From Symbiodinium natans (lineage: Eukaryota > Sar > Dinophyceae > Suessiales > Symbiodiniaceae): a stretch of DNA of 64,000 nt. Shown here one piece after another: positions 28,152-37,700 of the stretch. Each line of letters begins with the position of its first letter. Within the stretch, counting starts at the first letter, position 1. The notes below the pieces were generated by a model. That model made no database searches. It was given only the letters and a program-made list of their open reading frames with translations, and was not told where the DNA came from. Position numbers and translations under genes: made by a program. Location: the NCBI GenBank assembly GCA_905221605.1, contig CAJNDS010002834.1, positions 157,501-221,500 of the forward strand, read 5' to 3'.

Positions 28152-28228
28152 GACATCGACGCGGAGGAGTACGTGACCATCGACCTGGATCACGCCATGG
28201 CGAGAGCGTATCAGATGAGGCCTCCGGG
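28152..28228 (+). CDS. Exon, unknown protein
   Basis: After GAGCACGCAG reads DIDAEEYVTIDLDHAMARAY and ends CTCCGG|GGTCTTC or nearby. Codon use is clearly coding. The exact donor is uncertain, and the next exon (28638) would need a phase this donor does not give. Confidence 0.5.
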
Positions 28229-28397
28229 GTCTTCTATAGGGTTTAGGGTTTAGGGTTTGGGGTTTAGGGTTTGGGGTTTAGGGTTTAGGGTTTAGGGCTT
28301 GGGGTTTAGGGTTTAGGGTTTAGGGTTTATTCAGAGTTTTGGGTCTAGGGTTTTAGGGTTTAGGGTCGGAATTGACTAGTTGAAAGTGTACACTATT

Positions 28398-28499
28398 CGA
28401 GGCAGGCCCTTGGGACATCTCACATGTTCTCTTATTGGGTTTAAGAGGATCATATGTAGGAATAATGATTGTTCAGAGGGTTTTGCAGGCCATCCTAGT
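28398..28499 (+). mobile_element. Introner-like element, family A
   Basis: GGCAGGCCCTTGGGACATCT to GGTTTTGCAGGCCATCCTAG, with TTTAAGAGGATCATATGTAG inside. Uninterrupted by telomere repeat; no coding sequence abuts it. Confidence 0.65.
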
Positions 28500-28637
28500 C
28501 TTTAGGCCTTCTATCCCCAACGAGACCTTGGGTTTAGGGTTTAGGGTTTAGGGTTTAGGGTTTAGGGCTTTCTTCATGGAACCCGATTCCCTCAACCCTA
28601 AACCCCATCCGATAAGGCATGCGGATTTCTTCCGCAG

Positions 28638-28708
28638 CTTGTGGACTTGCGTCTGTTGAGGCTTTTGGATTTCAGGGCCAGGGTTCAGGATGCACAGAGC
28701 AATTCAGG
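28638..28708 (+). CDS. Exon, unknown protein
   Basis: Strong acceptor (GGATTTCTTCCGCAG). Reads LVDLRLLRLLDFRARVQDAQ and ends TTCAGG|GTTTGTAGG, phase 2. A competing open frame (28619-28900) is mostly repeat. Confidence 0.45.
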
Positions 28709-29026
28709 GTTTGTAGGGTTTGGGGGTTAGGGTTTAGGCCTTGTTGGAGGTTTTTGGGGATTGAGTCATTTAGGATCTTCTGCGCTTACGGCCGACACTG
28801 CTTCAGCTTAGGGTTTGGGGCTTCCTGGGCTGCAGGGCCTCTGCATTGGGTTTGCATATGTCCTCGTGGTTCGGCCAGCATCTTCAGGGCTTACGGTTGA
28901 GGGTTCGGGCGTAGGGATCTAGGGCGGCATGGCCACACGCACGGGAATGCTGTGGATGACAGTGTCTGACAGTATGCGTCTATAGGGTTCAGGGTCGAGG
29001 GTTTTCGGGTTTAGGGTTTAGGGTTT

Positions 29027-29105
29027 ATATACACATTTTCCTTTATTGGATTAAAGAGGATCATGCGCAGGAATATATTTCACAGGGTTTTAAGGGCCAT
29101 CCTAG
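29027..29105 (+). mobile_element. Family A element with left end replaced by TTTAGGG
   Basis: TTTCCTTTATTGGATTAAAG to GGTTTTAAGGGCCATCCTAG. Bases that should carry CTAGGTAGGCCC are telomere repeat instead. Confidence 0.6.
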
Positions 29106-29150
29106 TAAACTCTAAACCCTAGAGACCCCAAAACGCGAAACCACAGCCAG

Positions 29151-29203
29151 GGAAGGCTGCCCTATCTTCGTCGAGCCAGGCGAGTGGGAATTGCTTTGCG
29201 ACA
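29151..29203 (+). CDS. Exon, unknown protein, 3' end uncertain
   Basis: After CCACAGCCAG reads EGCPIFVEPGEWELLCDT, phase 2 at the start (as left by 28708). A GA donor (ACCC|GAAGCC) would leave phase 1, which the next exon needs. Confidence 0.5.
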
Positions 29204-29587
29204 CCCGAAGCCCTAAACCCTAAACCCTAATCCCGAAACGAGCTTTCCAGGGAGCTTTGGGCTTGACAGGCAATGCTTTTGAAAGCCAAAGCCCTGCAAC
29301 CCCTAAACCGATAGTGTTGGGAGAGAGAGAGAGAGAGAGCCCTAAACCCTAAGCCCTAAACCCTACACCCTAAACCCTAAACCCAAACCCCAAACCCTAA
29401 ACCCTAAACCCCAAACCCCAAACCCTAAACCCTAAACCCTAAACCCACAGGGGTCCGCCGAGGACCCGAACCCTGTAACAAGTGTAAAGGCTCAAGGAGT
29501 CCAGGGTGTTTTGTTTGGGTTTACCAGATTACAGTTAGATGGACGGGGCTTAGGTTTTAGGGTTTAGAGTTTAGGCTTTTGGAGTAG

Positions 29588-29735
29588 GGTTTAGGGCTTA
29601 GGGCTTAGGGCTTAGGGCTTAGGGCTTAGGGCTTAGGGCGTAGGGCTTAGGGCTTAGGGCTTAGGGCTTAGGGCTTAGGGCTTAGGGCTTAGGGCTTAGG
29701 GCTTAGGGCTTAGGGCTTAGGGCTAGGGCTTAGGG
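29588..29735. repeat. TTAGGGC variant array
   Basis: About twenty uniform copies of GCTTAGG, a heptamer with T to C at one place, with one GCGTAGG unit. No such long run of this variant elsewhere. Confidence 0.9.
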
Positions 29736-30028
29736 CTTCGGCAGTAGAGGACCCCGTAAGTACAGGGTTGAGGCTTGAGTTTATCGTCTGTTTGGGAGGT
29801 AGGCTGTGCAGGCGAAGCTGCTGTGGGCCAGGAGGTTATCTCACAAGCCTGAAGCTCACAGCCCTTAGGGTTTAGGGTTTCGGGTTTATAGGGTTCATAG
29901 GCTTTCGGGCTTTGCTGGAGGGTTTTAGGGTTTGGGGTTTAGGGTTTATAGGGTTTAGGGCTTCTACTGGGGTTTAGGGTTTTGGGGTTTAGGCCTGAAA
30001 CCCTACAACCCTGAGCCCTGGACGCCAG

Positions 30029-30105
30029 ATCATGACCTCAAAGAGGGCACATGCACGCTGAATATCAAAAGCGCCCTGACAATCTACAACGTCGGATGCC
30101 TACGG
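30029..30105 (+). CDS. Exon, unknown protein
   Basis: After GGACGCCAG reads HDLKEGTCTLNIKSALTIYN then VGCLR, ending CTACGG|GTTTGGGG. Phases 1-0. Confidence 0.55.
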
Positions 30106-30250
30106 GTTTGGGGGTTTGGGGCGTTTGGGGCATTTGGGGTTTGGGTGTTTTAGGGGTTTAGGGCTCAGGGCTTGGGGTTTCAGAGTTCAGGATTAAGCTA
30201 AGGGTCCTGCAGGGGGGTTTAGATGTTTCGGGGGTTACAGAGTTTAAAGG

Positions 30251-30368
30251 CCTACTACGTGGAGGTTCAGGGTACTTATAACCCCAATTATCACTGTACT
30301 TGTAGAGGCCCCGAATGCCGAAGTCCTCTAAGTAAGTTACAAGTAGACTTATAATTGGGGTTACCTAA
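30251..30368. mobile_element. Palindromic element, 'GTACTTAGTA' family
   Basis: CTTATAACCCCAATTATCAC..TGTACTTGTAG in the left half matches, inverted, CTACAAG-type sequence and CTTATAATTGGGGTTA in the right half. Best copy of the family. Confidence 0.6.
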
Positions 30369-31266
30369 ACCCTAAACCCTAAACCCTAAACCCTAAACCC
30401 TAAACCCTAAACCCTAAACCGCGTAAAGTCTTCACATGGGTCAGATATATAAGGGCTCGCCTTTAAGGGTTTCACTCCCTTCTAAGAACTAGTGAGTCAG
30501 CAGGATGAAGCCAGAGACCCCTGAACGTTCCCTAAAGTAGCACAGGGTTCAGGGTTCAGGGTTCAGGGTTCAGGGTTTAGGGTTTAGGGTTTAGGGTTTA
30601 GGGTTTAGGGTTTAGGGTTTAGGGTTTAGGGTTTAGGGTTTCGTTTTACCGGGGAAACTTCCCCAAGTAACAATATAGGCGTGTTGAGGTCACATGGTAA
30701 GCGAGTTCATGTGTGGAAAATCACCATTCTCAAGCCTGAACCCGGACCCCAAACCCTGAACCGCAAGCTTCTTCGGCAGCATTGACCTCCTTGGAAAACT
30801 CTGCTAGTAAGTACCAGAGGCTTCGGGGTTTAGGGTTTAGGATTTGGGGTTTAGGGTTTGGGGTTTGGTAGGGTTTGGGGTTTAGGGTTTAGGGTTTAGG
30901 GTTTAGGGTTTAGGGTTTAGGGTTTAGGGTTTGGGGTTTAGGGAGGTGCATCAACATCTATGTCAGAGAACCACCCTACAGAACCTTCGAAGGGTTCTAG
31001 CGGGCACCTCAGCCCTACTAAGAACCAAGATTTAGGGTTTAGGGTTTACGGTTTCCTGGGTCTGCTGCACCAACTGCTGTGTTGAGGGCTTCAGACAGCC
31101 AGTGAGCTTTGGTAGGACACTGGGTCCAGAATTTCGAGATCTGAGGACATAGCGTGTGGGTTTAGGGTTTAGGGTTTAGGGTTTAGGGTTTAGGGTCTAG
31201 GGTTTAGGGTTTAGGGTTTAGGGTTTAGGGTTTAGGGCCACCCTAAACCCCAACCCCAAACCCAAG

Positions 31267-31735
31267 AATCGGGTTCTCAATCAGAGTCCACGTGCTCAGC
31301 GGCACAGAGACCGGCTCAGACTGGGAAGCCAAATCTCCGAAGCCCTAAACCCTAAGCCCTAAACCCTAAACCCTAAACCCTAAACCCTAAGCCCTAAACC
31401 CTAAACCCTAAACCCTAAACCCTAAACCCTAAACCCTAAACCCTACGCCGAGGACACGGCCATGCCCCTCCGCATTTCGCCTGGCACCCTAGGAGCTGAG
31501 GGTGCTGAGGGGCCGATGAAAGCCCCAGTTACCCTAAACCCTAAACCCCTAAGCCCCTAACCCTAAACCCCAAACCCTAAACCCCAAAACCCTAAACCCT
31601 AAAGCCCCCCAAAAAGGAACTACCCGCCCTCATCCGCAAAGCCCTAAATCCTAAACCCTAAACCCTAAACCCTACACCTTATTGGGCTTATTCGAGGTGG
31701 AGTCTCCCAGTCTCGGGGGTTTCAGGGACTTTGTG
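31267..31735 (+). CDS. Four-exon cluster, unknown protein
   Basis: Exons by eye: 31267-31341, 31453-31527, 31617-31640, 31697-31735, all beginning and ending at phase 0. Readings: NRVLNQSPRAQRHRDRLRLG; DTAMPLRISPGTLGAEGAEG; ELPALIRK; VESPSLGGFRDF. Acceptors include CCCAAAAAG and CTTATTGGGCTTATTCGAG. Donors are GA (TCC|GAAGCC), GT (CCA|GTTACC), GC (AAA|GCCCTAAA) and GT (TTT|GTGGTT). The introns are short and almost wholly CCCTAAA. The first exon has a second open frame. Function unknown. Confidence 0.45.
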
Positions 31736-31748
31736 GTTTCGGGGCTTT

Positions 31749-31860
31749 CCCTAAACCCTAAACCCTAAACCCTAAACCCTAAACCCTAAACCCTAAACCC
31801 TAAACCCTAAACCCTAAACCCTAAACCCTAAACCCTAAACCCTAAACCCTAACCCTAAAC
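31749..31860. repeat. CCCTAAA array
   Basis: About sixteen near-perfect heptamers following the exon cluster. Confidence 0.9.
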
Positions 31861-32084
31861 CCCCAAACCCTAGACCTTAAACCCCAGCTCGAGCCCCCCC
31901 CCGAAGTGCAGTTCCTTTTTTGGGGGGGGTTTAGGGTTTAGGGGGTTTTGTTCAGGGGTTTAGGGGGGCAAGGGTCTAGGCGAGGGCCTCTCAGCTTTTT
32001 TATAATTCACCACAAAATCCGACCACTATCGACCCGGAACAGTTTGAGACGTACAAAGAATTGCAAGGGTAGCCACTGTTAAGG

Positions 32085-32235
32085 GTTATAATGAGGGACC
32101 CCCTAACCTTATTCCCCTATATAACCCCTATATGTACCTTATATAGTCCATATACCTATAAGTAGCCCTCAAAGAACCCCTAAACAACCCCTAAGGTCCC
32201 TTATGACTTAGGGCTACTCCTTTAGTCCCTTGACA
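32085..32235. mobile_element. Element, family H
   Basis: GGGACCCCCTAACCTTATTC, ATATGTACCTTATATAGTCC and CCCTAAGGTCCCTTATGAC follow the order of 26685-26835. Confidence 0.6.
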
Positions 32236-32267
32236 CGGCAGCTTCCTAAATCCTAAACTTCCTCAAC

Positions 32268-32374
32268 CTTCGTAGCCCAGTGGTACCCTTTACCCTTTTT
32301 TTGGTTCTGGGCTCCCTTGTAAAGTAGCCAACAAAAGGGTACCCGTATTAGAATATGGTTACTGCCCGACTAAG
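32268..32374 (+). mobile_element. Introner, family B
   Basis: CTTCGTAGCCCAGTGGTACC to GGTTACTGCCCGACTAAG, no telomere insert. Its right end is the acceptor of the exon at 32375. Confidence 0.75.
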
Positions 32375-32405
32375 AAACCCGACTCCTCCGTGCCACACTG
32401 CGACG
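32375..32405 (+). CDS. Short exon after an introner
   Basis: Reads KPDSSVPHCD and ends GACG|GTGAGC, a strong donor (phase 1). Its acceptor is the family B end GACTAAG. Confidence 0.45.
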
Positions 32406-33061
32406 GTGAGCAAAAGGATTCCCTTGCCTGAGGACTCTACTTGGCCTGCCCCACCCTCAGCCCTAAACCCTGAACCCGAAACTACCCGAAATCTAAACCC
32501 TAAACCCTAAACCCTAGACCCTAAACCCTAAACCCTAAACCCTAAACCCTAAACCCTAAACCCTAAACCCTAAACCCTAAACCCTAAACCCTAAACCCTA
32601 AACCCTAAACCCTAAACCCTAAACCCTAAACCCTAAACCCTAAACCCTAAGCCGACCTCGGCAAAGGTTAGGGCCGCCAGCTTTCCAGCGGTGGAGGCAC
32701 CAGGCGCAAGCACCATGAGCTGCCCCTAACCTCCCTAGACCTTCGGGTTTAGGGTTTAGGGTTTAGGGTTAGGGTTTAGGATTAGGGTTTAGGGTTTAGG
32801 GTTTAGGATTTAGGGTTCAGGGACCTCAGACAGTGAAGGCAGCAACTGCAACTCCCGAAAGAAGCCTTCGACGCATGTAAGTTGCACCCCGAAGTCTCCA
32901 TGCTCATTCTCGAGTATTCTAAACATGGAGATATTTTACGCCCCAAGACTAGTTAGGGTTTAGGGTTTAGGGTTTAGGGTTTAGGGTTTAGGGTTTAGGG
33001 TTTAGGGTTTAGGGTTTAGGGTTTAGGCCCCAAGACTAGTTTCGGTGCAACGATGCTGCAG
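32406..33061. other. Intron-like stretch, mainly CCCTAAA then TTTAGGG
   Basis: A pure CCCTAAA array (32495-32652, about 22 units), a short unique piece (32655-32735) with a weak open frame, and TTTAGGG at 32743-32820 and 32955-33027. Confidence 0.55.
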
Positions 33062-33139
33062 TTGGAGCTTCTTCAGGGGGACGGCTTAAAGGGTTCCTTG
33101 CGCCGGGTTTTGGGGGCAACCGCGGCAGTGACATGGGGG
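33062..33139 (+). CDS. Exon, unknown protein
   Basis: After CAACGATGCTGCAG reads LELLQGDGLKGSLRRVLGAT then AAVTWG, ending GGGG|GTTTAGGG. Phase 0-0. The ending AVTWG is reminiscent of the RCC1-like repeats at 8-10 kb but is too short to call. Confidence 0.5.
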
Positions 33140-33996
33140 GTTTAGGGTTTAGGGTTTAGGGTTTAGGGTTTAGGGTTTAGGGTTTAAGGTTTAGGGTTCT
33201 AGTGCTTAGGGGTACCTTATTTGGGTCCTGTTTATAAGGGGATCCTACTATTCGGGAGTCTGTATTAGGGTCCCTTATTACCCCCAGAAAGGGGTTTGAT
33301 TTTCTAACCCCGAAGCCCTTTTTCCTTAAACCGCCGTCCTCGCGGGATTGAGGGCTCTGGCCATTTTTAAAAGGCCTTCTGCAGTTAAACCCGAAGCCCT
33401 TACAAGCCCTAAACCCTAAACCCTCAACCCTAAACCCTAAACCCTAAACCTCCAGATATGTTCTAGCATGATCAAGTTATGCGCAATAGGGGAAAAACAG
33501 GACTTAGGCTTCCCTTGTGGTGTTCAGGGTTTAGGGTTTAGGGTTTAGGGTTTCGGGCTAAAACCCTCCCAAGCCCATAATTTAGATCAAGCCCACTTCG
33601 GCTGGTCGCTTTGTGCAACAAAATGTGGGAAGTTGAGTGCTTGCGGTTTAGGGTTGTAGGGGTTTGGGTTTTAGCAGTTTGAGGATTTTTGTGTTGCGGG
33701 GTTCGGGTTCAGGTTCTAAGGCCAAGTGTGTGAGTGTAGACAGGTCACATGTACCTTCTCAGCCCGTCCTTGATCTCAAACGGATGCCCTTTCCATGCCC
33801 TCTCTATTCCTAGATCATTCCGGGACCTAGCTCATGAGGGGGTGACTCAACTTGCACTTTGTTTTTTACTTTAACAAGTGCAGCCCGGAAACTTCGAATC
33901 CTTAGTGGCAAGGGTCCTCATGCAAAGACGCCGAACGGAAGCCCTAAGCCCTAAACCCTAATTTCTTCAAAGTCATCCTTGAACACTACTTCACAG

Positions 33997-34148
33997 CTGG
34001 TCCGTGAAGGTTGGCGATCTCTTGCGATCGGGCCGCCCGCATGCACCAGAGTCACAGGGTACAGACTGGGTTAGGCGCTCGTACAGCAGTAGTGGCTGCT
34101 CGGGAAATCTCGCCTGAAGTATCCAGAGACATCTCTTGGGGCTTGCAA
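33997..34148 (+). CDS. One or two exons, boundary unclear
   Basis: After CTACTTCACAG the frame reads LVREGWRSLAIGPPACTRVT; after CTCGTACAG (34087) another reads VVAAREISPEVSRDISWGLQ and ends CAA|GTTTAAG. The gap between them (28 bases with a GTACAG repeat at each end) is too short for an ordinary intron and the phases do not fit unless the first exon stops earlier, at GAAG|GTTGGC. Confidence 0.4.
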
Positions 34149-34724
34149 GTTTAAGGCATCGCGTCTGCTTCCATTAGCTACTCTTATGCTCACATTGAGG
34201 CATGCCGTTTCTTGCTTACCATCATGTTCATGCGGGGGGGGGGGGGGGGGGGGGTGCAAAGCTTGTGCTCTGAACTCTAAACCTTGTCCAAAGCCGCAAA
34301 CCCTGCAACCTAAACCCCCTAAAACCCTAAACCCTTGAACCCTGAAACCCCAACCGTTAACCCTAAAATCTTATACCTTGTATCCTGAAACAGTAGCTTG
34401 AACTGACATTTTGGGTTAAGGGTTTAAGGCTTTAGGGGTTTAGGGGTTTAAAGGTTTAAGGGTTTAAGGGCTCAAGGGTTTAAGGGTCTAAGGGTTTAGG
34501 GTTTAGGGTTTACGGCTGCCTATCCAAAAGTGCAGGGCCCCGGTTAACTTCTGGACGAGCGGGTTTGCTGGACATGTGTTTCTGTCTTAGGACACAAGTT
34601 GGGCCCCCCCTAAACCCAAACCCTAAACCCTAAACCCCAAACCCTAAACCCTAAACCCTAAACCCTAAACCTAAACCCTAAACCCTAAACCCCAAACTCT
34701 ATCCTGGTTCTTTTGGGTTCCAAG
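34149..34724. other. Non-coding stretch
   Basis: G-run at 34233-34253, degenerate repeat, a good-looking acceptor ending at 34591 (TGTGTTTCTGTCTTAG) with no clear exon after it, and arrays to 34690. The minus frame at 34071-34259 overlaps the exon above and ends in the G-run; rejected. Confidence 0.4.
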
Positions 34725-37700
34725 GCACCCGTGGTCTCGTGAGTTTCTCGCAGACCTTGCCGCCGCTGGCAGACGAAAAGGTGGGGTTTAGGGTTTAGGG
34801 TTTAGGGTTTAGGGTTTAGGGTTTAGGGTTTAGGGTTTAGGGTTTAGGGTTTAGGGTTTATGGCTAGGGCTTAAGAACCCAAACCGGTTTCTTGGAGTTC
34901 TTTTATGAGAGTACTTTTGGGGTCCTTGAGATGCTTCTCCCGAACACGACCCACGAAGCAGTGACGCGAAGCCCTGTTTTCCATCGGTAAGGCATCTACG
35001 AAGTTAGGGGTTTGTCTAGTTTGGGATGTTCCCCCTTATACTAACAGTCCTTAATCGGGTTTCTAGTACACCCCAGTTATATTCCCAAAGAAGAAGTGTA
35101 AGTAGAAGGGGAAAAACATCCCAAGGTTTAGGGTTGTCTGGGAAGTTTGTCGCTCTATGGCTGGATGCATCGTGTATCCCTCCTCTTTTATTCTCGACGC
35201 CAGCATTACACAAAACCAGGATGCCTGTACTTGGCTTTATCCTTAAAAACTCAAAGGTACGATGAGACCTTACAGGAATCATTACATTGATACGACTTTT
35301 TCAGCATGGACAAAAAATGAGCAGACAGAAGTAAGTCCCAAAGCCTATAAAGCTTCTCAAGCCGAATAAACTGAAGCCGTTAAAGCCTATAAAGCCTAAG
35401 CCCTGAACCCTAGGGTGAGGGATAAGTTTAGGGTATATTGGGTTTTTGAAGTTGTTTTGCCCAGCTTTAGGAGGGCTTAGAGTGTTCGGTAGGTCCCGGT
35501 AGGGTTCGATGTTTTGACACGAAACAGCCCTTGAAAGCGTTGAGTTTTTTTAAGAAGTTTCCTAAACCATAAACCCCAAAAAACTCACGGAAAAGCTCCT
35601 TCTCCGGTAAATGGGCACCGCGCAAAGGTCTCCCCTCAACCTTCAACCCTAACCCTAAACCCTAAACCCAGCCCTAAACCCTAAACCCTATACCCTCAAC
35701 CCTGTACCCTAAACCCAAGATGTTGAGTTCTTTGAGTCGGAGAGGTCCTAATCCCTAAGCCCGATAAACCTTACACCCTAAACCCGCGACCCTGAAGCCT
35801 GAAGCCTTTGTGGTGCCTTACTGTAACTTTAGATCCTTAGCCTTTTTGGCTTTATTGGGTTTCTTCATATGGCAGCTAGCATTCAATTCATGGCCATGCA
35901 TGGCCTAAGACTCTTCGAAGCGGGGTGTAGCCCCCAAACGATAAACAACTGCTTAAACTCCATAAACCCGGATGTTGGACCCGAAATCCTAGACCCGAAG
36001 CCCGAAATCCTAAGCCCTAACCCCTTAACGCGCAAACCCTGGATCCGAAAGGGAGGGCTTGCTGCGCTTCAGGTGGCCGAGGACATCGATGATAGCACTG
36101 AGGCACCAGAAGGTTTAGGGTTGAGGGTTTAGGGTTTAGGGTTTAGGGTTCAGGGTTCAGGGTTCAGGGTTCAGGGTTTGGGTTTGGGGTTAGCATGAAC
36201 CACACGGACCAGCACGACGCGCTGCCATTGGTGCAGTCGCGAAATCTGCGAGGGGGGAAGCAGAGAATAACCGCTTGAATCGATCCGGGGTTCTGAGGCA
36301 GTAAGGCCTGCGCCAGGGGTTTGGCCAACAGATTCGCAGGACGCATCCGCATCGGGAGCAGCCGAGCCCGACATCCTGCCAGACGCCAGGATTTTCCTGC
36401 GGTCCGAACGGGCAACGATCTACGAGACCGACCCCACAAGCCAGAGCAAAGGTGGTCGGCTGAAGCGGGATGATGTGCGAAAGCGGTCCAAGCAGCCCCT
36501 TGAAGAGAGACTAGCCAAGTCAAAGGTCGAAGCTGGGGGTGGTTATCTTTTAGGGTTCGGGGTTTCGGCTTTAAAGGTTTTGGGATCGAGCCCCGTACAC
36601 TTTAGGGATTTAGGAGTTTCGGGTCTAACGTAGGGTGTTAGGTTGCGGTTTAGGGTTTAGGGTTTAGGGTTTAGGGTTTAGGGTTTAGGGTTTAGGGTTT
36701 AGGGTTTAGGGTTTAGGGTTTAGGGTTTAGGGTTTAGGGTTTAGGGTTAGGTTGCAGGGACGTTTGTATTTTTGCTTTGGCATGCCGAGACTTCCTGCCC
36801 TGGTCCAGCTCACGGGGGGCCTTACGAAGTTCAAGCCCGCAGCCCCGGCTAGCTACCCTTTCCAGGCTGCCATCTTGGACGAAGCGTACCTCTGGCCCGA
36901 AAACCCCTGAACCCTAAACCCTAAACACTCAACCCCAGGTTATCAGCTCCCTAAGTTCAAAGGGCAAAGCCCCAAAAGAGCCCCCAGGGCTCGTAGCACA
37001 ATCATCAGACCTTTTGACTGAACCGAACCCTCCTAAACCCCAAAAACCCTAAACCCTAAGCATCATGAAACCTTCCCCAAACAAGCCTGAAGGCATACAT
37101 CCCTTGGCCTTGCTTAGCAAAAAGTTGAATTTTGAACTTTTTGGGTCTCCTTACTTAGTAGGAATATGCAAGTTTTACCGTTTTTTTTTCTCTCTGGTTC
37201 TTGGAGAAAAAGTAACACCCCATCCCCCACCCCTCCCCCAAAACATTCGGTCGTAATTAATGTAGGTCATAAAATGGCACGAAGAAACCTACTACCCTAA
37301 ACGCTATATAATGTTGACTTGGCGTGAATACCTCCCCCCCCCCCCCCCCGGCTCGACTAGAAAACCCAAATTTTCAAGAACACATAGGTCCAAGAGACCA
37401 GTCCAAACTGATTTATGCCTCAGGAAACTGAGAGGGTCATGTATAGCATAAAGGCAATCGCCCACTTTTCGCAAAATTCTGGGTTGCTGCCCCCCCCCCC
37501 CCCCTCCCCAACTCTGGCCCTAAATCATAAAAAAAAAAACAGTGGCTACTGGACGAGGCCCAGAAGAGGCGCAGGAGAGGTCCAGCAGAGGCGCAGCCCT
37601 TTGAAAAGCAGGCCTTCCCAAACAAGACGAAAGCTTTTGTGAAACCCGAACCCTCTGCAATTAGATTTTTTCTCGGCCCCCTGCCGGAGAGATTGAATCA

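Noticed and set aside
36193..36270. ATG-started frame reading MNHTDQHDALPLVQSRN
   Set aside because: It lies inside a predicted intron (36113-36331) whose flanking exons join in phase, and it stops after 27 codons.
36164..36523. 119-codon minus-strand open frame
   Set aside because: The + strand over the same bases holds an exon with AG and GT boundaries and matching phase on both sides (36332-36525). The minus frame has no splice signals and ends in telomere repeat.
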